Below are positions 12,398-23,633 of a stretch of 64,000 bases of DNA, piece by piece. Source of the DNA: Paramecium tetraurelia (lineage: Eukaryota; Ciliophora; Oligohymenophorea; Peniculida; Parameciidae); contig NW_001799433.1 of NCBI RefSeq assembly GCF_000165425.1, positions 321,181 to 385,180 on the forward strand, written 5' to 3'. The notes under the pieces are model-generated. The model saw only the letters and a program-made list of their open reading frames with translations. It made no database searches and was not told where the DNA came from. The translations under genes and the position numbers were made by a program. The stretch's first letter is position 1. Each line of letters starts with the position of its first letter.

Positions 12398-12759
12398 TCA
12401 AAATACTTACAATTTTCTCCACAGCTGAATGATTCCTGTTGAAGCCATTACTGAGTTCGCAAATACAAGCATAAACTATCGAGGCTTGAGAATCCAGCAC
12501 CATCTATTTTAGAGATTATATCTAACCTTGCAAAGAGAGTTCCTGACATTGCGATTACAGACTATTGAACTGGATTTATTGTATCTACAGGCTTCTTAAT
12601 GATATCATATATGTTAGCCACCGATATCCCACATTTGGCCAAAGGACAATAGAAAAATATTGTAAATGGCCCTTTCTCCGCTTAAAACCATCTCACCATA
12701 AATTATGGCCAGAAGGTCTGAGCACAAACGAATGCTTGTAATTTCTTTATAGGTCCCAT
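12398..12759 (-). CDS. MPC2: Mitochondrial pyruvate carrier subunit (MPC2-like)
   Basis: 112 residues, one 23-nt intron (12504-12526, starts GTT). Matches to the MPC family are the segments KGPFTIFFYCPLAKCG, SVANIYDIIKKPVD, QQSVIAMSGTLFARW and KPRQFMLVFANSVMA. These correspond to its two or three membrane helices. The tryptophan and Asn/Gln pattern in the second half is closer to MPC2 than to MPC1. MPC1 and MPC2 form the heterodimer that brings pyruvate across the inner mitochondrial membrane. Without the intron the second half would not match the family. The very C-terminus is uncertain: a possible extra 21-nt intron near 12380-12400 would change the last residues. Confidence 0.85.
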
Positions 12760-13366
12760 AAAACTTTATTTAAATGTTATATTTATATCTTATTACTTTT
12801 CACTATTAGAATATCAATTTATGATTCAAAAATACACTTATGATTAAGAATAATAAAGCGCATTAAAATTTGAATTCAATATAGTTTATTTGCATATTAT
12901 AAGCTAAAATGGATTTTATATAGGAATTTGCTTATTAATTTTCCAAATAAAAAGTAAACTGCTGATCATCATAGAATTAAACATTCTAAGCAGTTGCATA
13001 GCCTAAATAGAGTCCTAAATATAATAGAATTTAGTAAAATTGTAAAATTCTTATATAAATTTTGTTATTTAACATTACACGATTTCTATAGTTTAATTTT
13101 AATATTAAGATTAATTTATATTTTTTCTAGATAACTAAATATTCCCTTATAATTATAAATCAAAGGATAAAAAAGGAAAGAAATTGATTGAAGTAAAAAT
13201 ACAGGTATTTCATATGAATAACAGATTTTGAGGTAAAATAGGTAATAAATTTCATAATAGCATCTATAAGCATTCTCTTTTAGATTTTTATATTTATAAA
13301 ACATGAATTTATATAAATTTTGAATAGAAGGAATAATATTTTAAAGTACACGTATTATTAATTAAA
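12760..13366. other. Divergent upstream region, no gene seen
   Basis: About 600 bp between the starts of the pyruvate carrier (minus) and Canopy-like (plus) genes. A minus-strand 62-codon frame at 13116-13304 is Tyr/Ile/Lys rich and judged to be chance. Confidence 0.5.
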
Positions 13367-13898
13367 ATGAAAATTCTTTTCGTTTTTGTGACATTGATTT
13401 TCCTCTTAGAGGCAGCTAAAAAAAAGAAAAAGACTGATGACAGAAGACCAACAACTGTTGAAGCGTTACTTTATTGCAATAGTTGCTAAGCAATCGTTCG
13501 AGAAACATTAAAGAAAGTGAAAACATCAACCAGGGAATCCGATATTACAGATGCTCTATCTGAGATGTGCCAAATGAAAAATTTCAGTGTTTATGAATAT
13601 CCTCCCCCTGATATGAAAAAAGGATGTGAAGCATTTATGTCTGGATGGTCAGAGGAAGTCACTGAAGCCTTGATGAACAGAAAAGGAAACGATTCAATTG
13701 AAGATGAAATTTGCTACAGATTAACTAATGTAATCTATCTATTCTACCTTTAATTAGTCATGTAAAGATATTGAAAAGGGATAGAGAAAATAAAATGATG
13801 ATTATGTCACTATTAATGGAAAGAAAGTTAAAATGGGAGATGATGGCAAAGTTGATATCAATATGAACAAACCAGCTCCAGATGATGATGATTTATGA
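13367..13898 (+). CDS. Canopy-like (DUF3456) ER lumen protein
   Basis: 167 residues, one 28-nt intron (13730-13757). A signal peptide (MKILFVFVTLIFLLEA) is followed by a basic linker and a saposin-like helical core with six cysteines: LLYCNSCQAIVRE, EMCQM, KKGCEAF and DEICYRL, then SCKDI after the intron. This cysteine order is that of the Canopy (CNPY) family, ER proteins that assist folding of receptors and secreted proteins. The acidic C-terminus (PDDDDL) could act as a variant ER-retention tail, which is speculative. The start is set by the signal peptide. Confidence 0.85.
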
Positions 13899-14114
13899 TA
13901 TAAATAATGTTCTTAATAATATTAATAATTAAATTTATATAGCTGTTAATATTAGTGTTTATTTAGTTTATACATTTCTTGAAAAAACTGAATAAATAAA
14001 TTAGACTTGATAGTGAATTCAATTATTCAAATTTGAACAAAGCTGTGATAAATTGAAATTGTTTTATGCATGTATACTTTATAACGCGATGTATATATAT
14101 ATAACTCAATAAAT

Positions 14115-14159
14115 AATTGAGCTTCTCATTCTTGTGAGATGAGAAAATGAGAAGCAATT
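14115..14159. repeat. Inverted repeat at the 3' end of a Myb gene
   Basis: Arms at 14115-14130 and 14146-14159 pair as aatt-gcttctcatt / aatgagaagc-aatt, with a 2-nt bulge and a 15-nt loop. The right arm touches the stop codon of the adjacent minus-strand gene, so the RNA would fold just past the coding end. It may help 3'-end formation or mRNA stability. Confidence 0.5.
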
Positions 14160-14996
14160 CAAGAATATATTATTTGATATCTATTCTATTCTCCCAAGTA
14201 TTTCCTTTTTATGAAACTATAAAATCTATTCTTAACATGATTCTCCTATAAAAATAGAAAACATTAAATTACAGGTCTTCCATTTAGATGATTCGAAATT
14301 TTCGTCCATCTAGGGCCATTGATTATGTACTAATCCAAAATGAACATATCCTCTTCGTAAGTCCAAGGCTACTTCTTTATGGATTAATCCAATTTGTTTA
14401 TAAATCTATCTCTAGCTTATTTGCCTGTAATGTTGCCGAAACCTAAATTAGATAATCAAACTACATTTTGCAATCTTCATCCATTACTTTCCTAAATCTT
14501 AAACCAACTACTTTAATTTATCATCCTCCTCCTGAGTCCAGATATGTCTTGTCTATTAATTAAATAATTTAATAAAAATACATCTTTGGGTGGATTAATT
14601 CTTCTCCATCTTTATTGACACTAAGAAGCATTCCTTTGAGGCATGTGCTTCGCGATTTCATTCCATTTTCCTTGGAATTGAACAAATAAATATCTGAGTC
14701 TCTAATCCTCCTCATCATTCCAAATTTTTTATTTCCTTTTGTTTTGCTCTTATTAAAGAGATGTGTCATCCTCTTTAATTTTATAGTTCATTTCTTGATC
14801 CTCCTTATCTTAAAATTATAGGCATTCTTTTGTATTGAATGACACTGTTGGGTTAAATTAATAAAAAAATAGTACAGTGATAATTTGATTCAAAATCTGA
14901 AAATGGTTCCATCTCAATTGATTGAGGAGATAAGATATTCTCTTAGGAAACGATTTCATCTTAGAAAATTGAATCCTTGGCTGTGTTTGAAAACAT
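14159..14996 (-). CDS. Three-repeat Myb-like DNA-binding protein, short form
   Basis: 242 residues; introns 14845-14875 (31), 14553-14581 (29), 14443-14464 (22) and 14246-14272 (27). After an acidic Ser/Glu-rich head (~1-75) come three SANT/Myb repeats starting at IWNDEEDQRLRYLF, TWTQEEDDKLKQLVQD and PWTYEEDMFILDQYI. The regularly spaced tryptophans of the Myb fold are visible, although the first Trp of some repeats is replaced. The chain ends soon after repeat 3. It is probably a nuclear transcription factor or snRNA-gene activator (SNAPC4-like). The start at 14996 gives a coherent acidic head; an alternative start at 15073 would give a hydrophobic, non-coding-looking leader. Confidence 0.85.
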
Positions 14997-15148
14997 GAAT
15001 ATTTTATTACTAAAATTACATAATTGAAATAGATTAATAGTGAAAAAAACAAAGCAAATAAACTGAAATGCATAATAAAAATATTTATTTTATAACTTCA
15101 CTTTACTTAACTAAGGGAAAGGACAGTTATTATGTCTTAGATTCCCAC

Positions 15149-15382
15149 TCAATCTACTTGGATTAACTATAAATAACTCCAAATTTCGTATGGGATATTG
15201 TCAACTAATTTTTTTGTATTTTCCTAAAGAAAATCAATTTAAATGTATCTTCTCTATTCAAATCCTTATGTTGAGCTTAATTTTTAGTTCCGTTTCTTAA
15301 AGACAATCTTATTTGGATATTAGACTTATATATTATGGTTGTTTTTGACAATATTAAACTTTTCATTTAATTTAGGCATCAT
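15149..15382 (-). CDS. Hypothetical small basic protein
   Basis: 77 residues with no intron, beginning MMPKLNEKFNIVKNN and rich in Lys, Gln and Asn. No domain is recognised. It lies between two Myb genes on the same strand with ordinary spacing. In AT-rich DNA with only TGA as a stop, frames of this size can arise by chance, so it stays tentative. Confidence 0.35.
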
Positions 15383-15726
15383 GGGCTCAGAATGTATTTA
15401 TTAGTATAATTAGTTTATTTTAGAAATCCATTAGTAAGTTTGGAGGATTTCATTTAGTGTTGTTATGAAAAATTATAATTATATCTTAAAATAACTGTAA
15501 TTTAATTTTCTAAATTTAAATAGCATTTTCATGAATATACTAAGGAGAATATATATGTGATTATAAATATATCATTTGTAACTATATTATTTATTGAAAT
15601 CAAGATCCATATTAGTTAATTCACTCAATTATTTGAATAATACTTAACAAGAATCTCTATTAATTTATAATATAGTGTCTTACATCATTTAAGCATCTTT
15701 GACTAATAAATTTGGATAAACGATGC
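15383..15726. other. Intergenic, no gene seen
   Basis: About 340 bp downstream of the R1R2R3-Myb gene; AT-rich, no motif. Confidence 0.5.
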
Positions 15727-16835
15727 TCAAATTTTTGGGTGTTTATTCAGATTCTAAAATTTAACTTAATTTTTACTTGGAGTAGTATTGGAGTATGGAG
15801 TTTAGAAATTTAATTATCTAGACACTGGATCTCTCTTTATTAATTTTTCAGGTGTTTTATAATACATGATTCTCCTTTATACTTATCTTCTAGGTACTCC
15901 TTTAACTAAGGTCTCATCTTATCTTGGAAGCACTTAAAGATCTTCCCATCTATTTTGCATTTTCAATCTTCTTTTTAAAGTGCTATTCCAGTGATTTTTT
16001 ATGGAATTATCAGTCCTGCCTTTTAAGAGTCCAGCAATTAATGACCATCTATTGCCTAATTTTTTATGTGCTTCAATTATTGTTTAATCTTCTTCATCTG
16101 TCCATCTTTCTTTATTAATTTTAGGATCTAAGTGATTGTGAAATCTAGGTCATATAAAAATTAGTACCTCTCTCTACATTATTTTCCAATTCTACCTGGC
16201 AAGTGTTTTGCAATTTAACTCCAATTTTTAGGTCCACAATTTGTTACTAATTTTATTAATAATTCATCTTCCTCTTAAGTCCAAGGTCCTTTAACTAAAT
16301 CAGGATTTAACACTTTTTGCCATCTATGTAAACATTACACATCTGTTCTTTCTTCAAAGTAAGATGCTATTTTTTTCCAATTTTTTGCTCCATGTTATGT
16401 TACTAATTCTTTAAGTTATTGATCTTCTTCTTCAGTCCACCATCTATTATAAATACTAATAAAGTACCTCTTTTTTATAGTTAAGGGAGGATCAATGTTA
16501 TTGCTATTAAGCAGTGTCTCAACTTTTGTTTTTATTTCATTGATTTTGTTTCTATTTTTCTTGGGTATTACATCTTCAAGTTGGCTATAATCGAATATAG
16601 GTTTGGTTATGGAAGGATCTTTATCTTCATTTAAGAGATGGAGGATATTTGATTTGGTTGTTAGTAATCCTCTCTATGATTTAGATGGTGATGTATTTGC
16701 TAGTATGAAATCCATATCAATAGGATTTTATTAGAGGAGATCCTTTAGAAAGGCTATACACATGTTCTTTTCCATTTAAGGCAGAGTGAAACCATTAAGT
16801 TCAAATTGAGTTATTAATTGGTGGGCACTTCTCAT
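15727..16835 (-). CDS. R1R2R3 Myb transcription factor
   Basis: 353 residues; introns 16444-16467 (24) and 16145-16167 (23). Residues ~125-285 form three tandem Myb repeats: [30 protein letters not shown] and [15 protein letters not shown]. Recognition helices include [14 protein letters not shown] and [14 protein letters not shown], nearly identical to animal and plant 3R-Myb proteins. It therefore probably binds the AACNG Myb element and regulates cell-cycle or developmental genes. The N-terminal ~120 residues and the basic C-terminal tail lack domains. It lies upstream of a second three-repeat Myb gene in the same orientation; the two are too different to be a recent tandem duplicate. Confidence 0.93.
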
Positions 16836-17271
16836 TAAACAAATAAAAAAATTAATTAAAAAGATTAGATAATAGTGTTTTTTAACGAATTTGATAAAAT
16901 TTATTAATAAATATATATTACACACAAGATTCATTCTTAAGATTTTCTAATTTATCCATATTTTCAATCTTTTAACTTAGCAATAATATTAATAAAATAA
17001 TATCTATTTAATACTTATCTATAATAGAATTAAGTTAACTGTTTACTTCATTGAGGAATTGAAGTTTATCTTGACACTTCTGTATTAATTATTCATTAAA
17101 TAGAGAAGGCGCATTCTTTAAGAACTCATAAACGAAGAAACTAGATTTATGTTATTTAAGCGAAGGTCTAAACAAATAATTAAGACTTTTAATAATTCAG
17201 ATCCTTTATAACTATAATTGGTTAATTTAAACTAAATCATTGGAAAGGGTAAATTGAGAATCAACTTAAAT
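16801..17271 (-). pseudogene. Gene remnant or unresolved gene with an in-frame TGA
   Basis: The minus frame from 17271 downwards reads SQFTLSNDLVQINQLQ, meets TGA at 17197-17199, then continues as convincing coiled-coil protein (FLKNAPSLFNEQLIQKCQ and beyond). It stays open until a TGA at 16801-16803, inside the start of the Myb gene. No start codon or intron set gives a clean model. It may be a decaying gene, or a real gene with introns I could not place. Confidence 0.3.
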
Positions 17272-17648
17272 TCAATTTTTTTGCTTAATATAACTAGTTT
17301 AATAAAAAGTTAAAAATATCTAAAATATGAATCTACTTTTATTAAAATACAAGAACAAACATTATATGTTCCAAAAAGATATATTTCAAGACCTTATTCT
17401 AAAAATGAATGACTTTAATAATATATTCTAACAAAATCTAAAGAAAACTATTTTATGATGATTTTGGATAAATTATTAGACCCTTAACTATAATTAGTTT
17501 AGATGAGTTTTATATTCTTTTATTTTAAATCTTAACATATAAATATAATAAAAATAATTATATATTTGATAGGATTATTAGAGAAGAGTTAACATTAATG
17601 TTTGAATCTATTTGATAGAATATTCAATATAGCTTTATAAATTCTATA

Positions 17649-19796
17649 TCATTCTAATTTAACAATCATGGCTCCTGCCTCTATAAATTAACCTTCCTTA
17701 TATCTTATCTCTTTAACTTCCCCATCTATGGCAGCTTTAATTGTATGTTCCATTTTCATAGCTTCCATGATAATTAAGATATCACCTTTAATAATTATAG
17801 AGTATATACCTCTTTTTACTTTTTATCCAACCTTTACATTAACCTTGGTCAGAGTGCAAGGCATAGGAGCAACAATTTCTTTATTATTGCCATGTCCATG
17901 TTGATCCGATTTGACCTTCTTGACTTCATCAGAAGAGACAGTAATTGAGATAGGATCACCTTCGGCATCAAAAATTAACAGGTTTTCATTATTTCTTATT
18001 GTTCTAATAAAAATGCCTTAATTGGTTTCAAAAATTAATAAATTATTATGTTCTTAACTTTTAGTTACTTTATTCACTACAATCTTTTAACCTTTAATTT
18101 CTAATTCATGAGTGTTTCCATTAATGTTATGAGTAATCTTAATCTCCTTTTAATGTGCATATGAAGCACTTTAAATATGCAATGATAATTTATTATGAAT
18201 TTGAGCGCCATTTCTGAAATTTAATAGTGATTTAGGTAACTGAACTGAATTTAGGAAATGTCTACCAGCAATAGCTAGAGCAATATCGATAGGATTGTAA
18301 TGGTCTTTTAATTTTAATAAAGTGTCTTAGTTTTTACCAATGAAGGAGGTATCATATTACTGATTTACATATTCTGGATGTTAAAGAACAGTTTTTAAAA
18401 ATGAAATGTTATTAGGTAAGCCATGAATCTGAAAGAATAATGGTAAAGATTACTTAATAATTTTACAAGGCATTTAAAAGAGTTTAGATAGCCAATTGCC
18501 TATTCTCTCCATATACAACCAACTTAGCAATCATGGGATCATAGAAAATTGAAATGGTATCTCCTTCTCTTACACCAGTTTCAATTCTAACAGATTGAGA
18601 TGCTTTTGGTTCTGAATAATGATCAAGTTTGCCACTCCCTGGTAAAAAGTTGTTATTAGGACTCTCTGAATAGATACGAGCTTCAAATGGAAATGACCTT
18701 TTCTTTTAATTTATTCTTGAGTTAATGGTAGTTGTTCTCCACTTGCAACTCTAAGTTACCATTCAACTAAATCAACCCCAGTAATCATTTCTGTAATTGG
18801 ATGTTCAACTTACAATCTTGTGTTCATTTCCATAAAGTAGAATTTACTTGAATCCAAATCAAATATAAACTCTACTGTTCCTGCATTTGAGTATTTGACT
18901 GCTCTAGCAGCTGCTTTGGCTTTCTAATTTATGGATTAAATCATACTTCTCCAATATCATATCGTATTTTCTCATCCAAGGCAGAAGGAGCTTCTTCTAT
19001 AACCCTTTTAATGTCTTCTTTATATTGAGCAATCCCTTTCAAATAAATGAACATAATTGTTATGCTTATCACCAAAGATCTGAACCTCAATGTGTCTAGG
19101 CTTTTCAATGTATTTTTCAACAAGCACTCTTTCGTCTTTGAAACTCTTTAAGGCTTCTCTTTTGGCTCCTTCCAAAGCCTCCAGGAACTCAGACTTCTAT
19201 CTAACAATTCTCATTCCTTTTCCTCCTCCACCCATAACAGCTTTTATTAAAACTGGGAACCCTATTTTCTCAGCCTCTTGAAGAAGACTAATCTCTTTAC
19301 AATCATAAATACAAATTGGGATCTTAGGTTTCACCATGATAACCTGGAACAACTGGAACTTTTGCATCTGTCATGATTATTTTTGACTCGCTTTTAGATC
19401 CCATCTTTCTGATAGCATCAGCACTGGGTCCTACAAATATCTGCAAAATTTAAAGTAACTTATACAAGATCATTTTTTTGACAATCTTCAGAAAATTGTG
19501 CATTCTCTGAAAGAAATCCAAATCCTGGATGAATAGCTTGACTCTTTGTGCTTAAGGCAACATCAATAATTTTGTCACTTCTTAAATATGATTGCACTAA
19601 CATATATTAACCCATAGTTACAAGCTTAAGGAGGACCTATATTATAAGCTTCATCAGCCATCTCAACAAATAAAGTGTTTTTGTCAATATCACTATACAC
19701 CGCCACGGTTTTTATACCCATTTTCTTGGCTGTCCTCATTACTCTACAAGCAATCTCTCCTCTATTAGCAACAAGTAATTTATTGATATATGACAT
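17649..19796 (-). CDS. MCCC1: 3-methylcrotonyl-CoA carboxylase alpha (biotin) subunit, two frameshifts in this copy
   Basis: About 667 codons; introns 19597-19621, 19441-19465, 19288-19312 (25 each), 18924-18946 (23), 18429-18453 (25) and 17786-17809 (24). The biotin carboxylase domain (~1-450) shows [27 protein letters not shown] (ATP-grasp) and [14 protein letters not shown]. The C-terminal biotinyl domain has EAMKMEH, whose Lys carries biotin. Identity as MCC alpha rather than propionyl- or acetyl-CoA carboxylase rests on [10 protein letters not shown] and MGSKSESK. It acts in mitochondrial leucine breakdown. Two single-base shifts break the frame: one base too many at the GGG run 19003-19005, and one too few near 18681-18703. 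They compensate, so overall length stays a multiple of 3. Conservation on both sides favours a sequence error or recent damage. Confidence 0.9.
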
Positions 19797-20825
19797 CTGA
19801 ATTTAATATTAATTTTTGTTTATGATTAAATTTTAAATGCCAAAGTAAGTTGATAATCTACATGCAATTTAAAATTAACATAGCTTAACTAAGAATGACT
19901 CAATCATAATTCAGCGATTCAAAATTGTCAAGTCGTTAGCAAAGAGTCATAGGATGAAAATTGTAATTTACAAACTATATTTCTAAGAGAATATTCATTT
20001 TATGAGAGCTTTTGCTTTCATAATCTTCTGTTTCTGTGAAAGTAACATATTTTTTGAACTTTAAAATATACTTAAAGATCTAAAATAAAATATATTCATT
20101 AGCTAATATAATTATTTAATAAAAGAACTCTTGTGTTCATATTACGAACATGATATTTAAATTATATTGATATCCTATTATTTTCAATTCCTTGATCCAT
20201 TTGATAACTAAATGTGGCATATCCTTATAGAAATCTACCAACTTTATCATGTATATAAAAAATCATAGTTTTTTTTATAAATTAATTGATTATCAAGTAA
20301 TTAACTTATGAAATAAGCATTTTCTCATCTAGAGAAACAAATTTACATTCATAACTTTAGGCTCAATATGGATTGGCTGATAATTTTAAACAAAAGATCT
20401 TACAACATTAAAGACCTATGATATTGTAAGAAGATTAACTAGAATTTGATTGCATCTCAATTTTAGTGCTTCTGTTTAATTGTATTGTCATTAGTGGTAT
20501 TATTATCTAAGGATATTAATTATTTATATTATAGAAATTAACAGTCAATAAAATTAATATTTATTAATTATTATTGATTAATAAAAATGTAGTCATATTA
20601 ACAAGATAATCACAAAGGAAATTATTTTTTTATCTTGTTACAAACGTACATTACACATCTTTATTGTCATTATCATTAAATTAATGGAAAGATCTTTGGC
20701 TCTCTTTTTTTTGGATTAATGACATTTATTTCAAATAGATCCATTTTTTAACCCCATTTATAAATATAATAAATTATATATGTTATTTATATAGTATTAT
20801 GAAGTTAACAAATAATTAAGTTTTA
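19797..20825. other. Intergenic region with one weak frame
   Basis: About 1 kb upstream of the carboxylase gene and downstream of the PH-kinase gene. A plus-strand frame at 20002-20289 (95 codons) begins with a hydrophobic stretch, MRAFAFIIFCFCESN, that could be a signal peptide. The rest lacks any domain, so it is not called a gene. Confidence 0.4.
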
Positions 20826-22404
20826 TCAAAACTAAATGCTTATTTTTAACTTCTAATTTGAAAAATAACTTTGACCCATCTTTAATTTCTCTATATGAGT
20901 TATATCAACTGAGTCTACTATATAGTCTAATTTAAATTCATCAATTTATTTTAAGTTATTAGAATTACCAACTAAAGTTAGCTTTTTAAGATTTTAAGGA
21001 GAAGAACTAAATAGATGTATGGCATAATTCAATTCAAGATCTCTGTCCATCTCTAAGCTTGCATGAACATTAATCTTATTGAAGTTTTTGCTCATTTCAT
21101 ATTGCTATTTAGAAAGGATGGCCTTAGGTAACTTTATTGTTTAATAGAGCTCCGTCTGAAAAAACGGATGAGCGAGAGCTTATGCAACGGTGATTCTATC
21201 TTTTGGATACTTTTTAGTCATTAATAAAATCAAATGTTCTACTGTTAATAGATTGATTAAAGTATTTACATTCTTAAGGGTAATTGGAATTAGGGAATTC
21301 AAAATACGCATCTGCATTTCTCTTGAGTGTTTACTTCTAATCCTGAGTTTTGAATGGGTTGTATCCATAGATTCTAAAATTATTTAAATATAAATACATA
21401 ACAAAAAGGGTAATACCAAAACTGAAGATATCACACTTTCCACTGTATTATTTTTTGGTTTCATCAAATCTTATTATTTCCGGAGCTGAATAGCTAAAAA
21501 ATAAACCTGAATATTACCCAGGAGATCCACAAGATGGAAATGGCAATTCCTTTTTTTCAGTACTAACAGCCAGTCCAAAGTCGATAAGAATTGGTTAAGA
21601 AAGCTGGCCATTTTTTAATAGGATATTTTATGGTTTAATGTCTCTATGCATGATGTTGTGTTAATGTATTTCTTTGATTGCCAATAGCATTTGACGAATG
21701 AAGCATTTCAGTTCGTTACCTTAAAAGACAAGTTTGCTGGTAGCTTTTGCGATTAATTCATAGCCCTAAATAAATTCAGTAACTAAATATAATTTTTCAG
21801 CTGTTTCATAAACTCGATGTAGCTTTAGAATGCTTGCATGGTCCATTTCTCTTAAACTTGAAATCTCGCTTAACAACTGCTCTTCGTATTACTAATTAAT
21901 TGCGAATGATTTTTATTTCTTCTTATGTATTGCCTTAATTGCGAAAACATCTCCTTCTTTGTTTCTGCCCTCATAGACCTTATAAGAATACAAAAGTACT
22001 GTTGAGAAGCTTCCATTTCCAATCAGATTTCCCAATGTAATATCCTCATGAAATGTTGAAAGTATGCAACAATTTGATAGAAGTTTGGCCCATGTCTCAA
22101 ATTGGTTTACGTCATCGGTGTATAACACAATTTGAAGTCCATTCTTTTTTAGATATATTTAACATTCTGAATTAGATATTTAAAATGATGCATAGACTCC
22201 ATCCAATCTAACACTGCCTTTGAAGTGCTAGCAATTCCCAATATTTGAATATAACAAGTATTGGCGAATTAGGATGTACTTTCGCAAACATTTCTGGCCC
22301 AATCGTTTGCCAAATTTATAGAAATTTGAGATTAAACCATTCCTCATCTCATTCTGATCAAATTCAGGAATATTTTAGTTATTCCAAAATTTTCCATTAT
22401 TCAT
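20826..22404 (-). CDS. Protein kinase with N-terminal PH domain
   Basis: 493 residues; introns 21979-21999 (21), 21494-21517 (24), 21374-21397 (24) and 21242-21269 (28). Residues ~20-115 look like a PH domain (KCLRKYILIRQYLLYSN ... FETWAKLLSNCC). The kinase domain (~125-400) has GNGSFSTVYEG, FAIKAI (ATP Lys), HRDIKPQNILL, IDFGLAV and GYSAPEII. Each splice was fixed by these motifs. The C-terminal ~90 residues have no domain. The architecture predicts recruitment to phosphoinositide membranes and Ser/Thr phosphorylation of unknown targets. A second gene with the same architecture lies at the other end of the window (61906-63587). Confidence 0.88.
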
Positions 22405-22812
22405 TTGACAAATCATCCAATTTGATCTTATCTAATAATAATAATAATCAAATGAATATCGATATCAAAATAAGATTCATCATTTCTTTTGATTAATAAA
22501 TTAATAATATTGATTCATTTTACTTGCTTAATGTTGATTACTAAATAAATAGATCCACTATCGAAGGAATAAAATTTCGATTCTGAATAATACATTAATA
22601 AATATAATATTAATTTTGAATATAATACAGTGTTGATAATTTCTTTAATATTGTCTATTTAATTTAAAAAGGATCAATAATAAAAGAGTGAGCTTTTATG
22701 AAAAACTAATACACAATTATAATTTCAATTTGGTTTTTAGTTTAAATACTACAATTCATCTTATTATAATTGATTCAGAATATTGAAATAAAATTACATT
22801 TTTTATTTAATA
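22405..22812. promoter_or_regulatory. Divergent upstream region
   Basis: 408 bp between the start codons of the PH-kinase (minus) and PRP38 (plus) genes; AT-rich. An 83-codon plus-strand frame at 22245-22496 is antisense to the kinase start and Ser/Asn rich, and is treated as a shadow. Confidence 0.4.
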
Positions 22813-23583
22813 ATGGACGACGAATAATAGGAGAAATAGCATCTGGCAAATGATGGTAGATAGATGACTCTCATCGATTAAATCATTAGGAATAAAGTGT
22901 TCAATTGCAGATATTGGAAGGAAGATTGTTTTGGTTTAACAGCAGTAACATTAGTTGATAAGGCATGCAAATTGGATTGTGTAGGTAAATATTGCAATTG
23001 TACATATAAAGGTGCTACATACTCAGGCACTGGAAAGCCTGTGCCATTCCTTTGTTTATTGATGAAGCTATTGTAAATCAATCCAGATAAAGAAATTATT
23101 ATTGAATTTCTTAAAAGCAAAGATTACAAATACATAAGTGCTTTGGCTATGTTTTATATCAGATTGACTTCAAAACCAAAGGAAGCATATCCAACTATAG
23201 AATAGTTTTATGCAGATTTTAGAAAAATCAGAATCAGAAATTTGGATGGTACGTTTGCAATTTGGCATATGGATGAATTAGCAGAGAAGCTTTTAAGTGA
23301 GGAAATTATTTTTGGAATATCCTTGCCCAGATTCCAGAAAAGGTGGATTTTGGAAGAATTAGGGTAATTGGAGCCAAGGAAGAGTGTGTTGGAGGAGGAA
23401 TTGCAGAATTAGGAACAGGAACAGGTGCAAGTTGCAGAACAATAGAATTAAGAAAAGGACTAGGAGTAGGGTTAAGAACAAAAGGAGGAGGGAGAGCAGA
23501 AAAGGTCAAGAAGCAGAAGTAGGAGTAGGAGTCACAAGAAACATAAAAAACATCACAAACATCATTCTCATCATAGAAAGTGA
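22813..23583 (+). CDS. PRP38: Pre-mRNA-splicing factor PRP38
   Basis: 247 residues, one 27-nt intron (22985-23011). The PRP38 domain fills ~10-185: IIRNKVFNCRYWKEDCFGLTA, KPVPFLCLLMKLLQINPDK, FRKIRIRN and LPRFQKRWILEELGQLEPR match PRPF38A closely. A Gln/Glu-rich linker follows, then an Arg/Ser dipeptide tail and a Lys/His-rich end, typical of SR-type splicing proteins. PRP38 belongs to the U4/U6.U5 tri-snRNP and is needed for spliceosome activation, a fitting role in a genome with so many tiny introns. The intron is a multiple of 3 without a stop; removing it restores the family sequence VGGATYSGTGKPVPF. Confidence 0.95.
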
Positions 23584-23633
23584 TACTTATGTTTAAAAAT
23601 GCTATAATTTCAAATATTATTTACTATCAATAA

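Noticed and set aside
14858-15073. Longer N-terminus for the short Myb gene starting at 15073
   Set aside because: That leader is hydrophobic and noise-like. An ATG at 14996 in another frame joined by a 31-nt intron gives an acidic, coding-like head.
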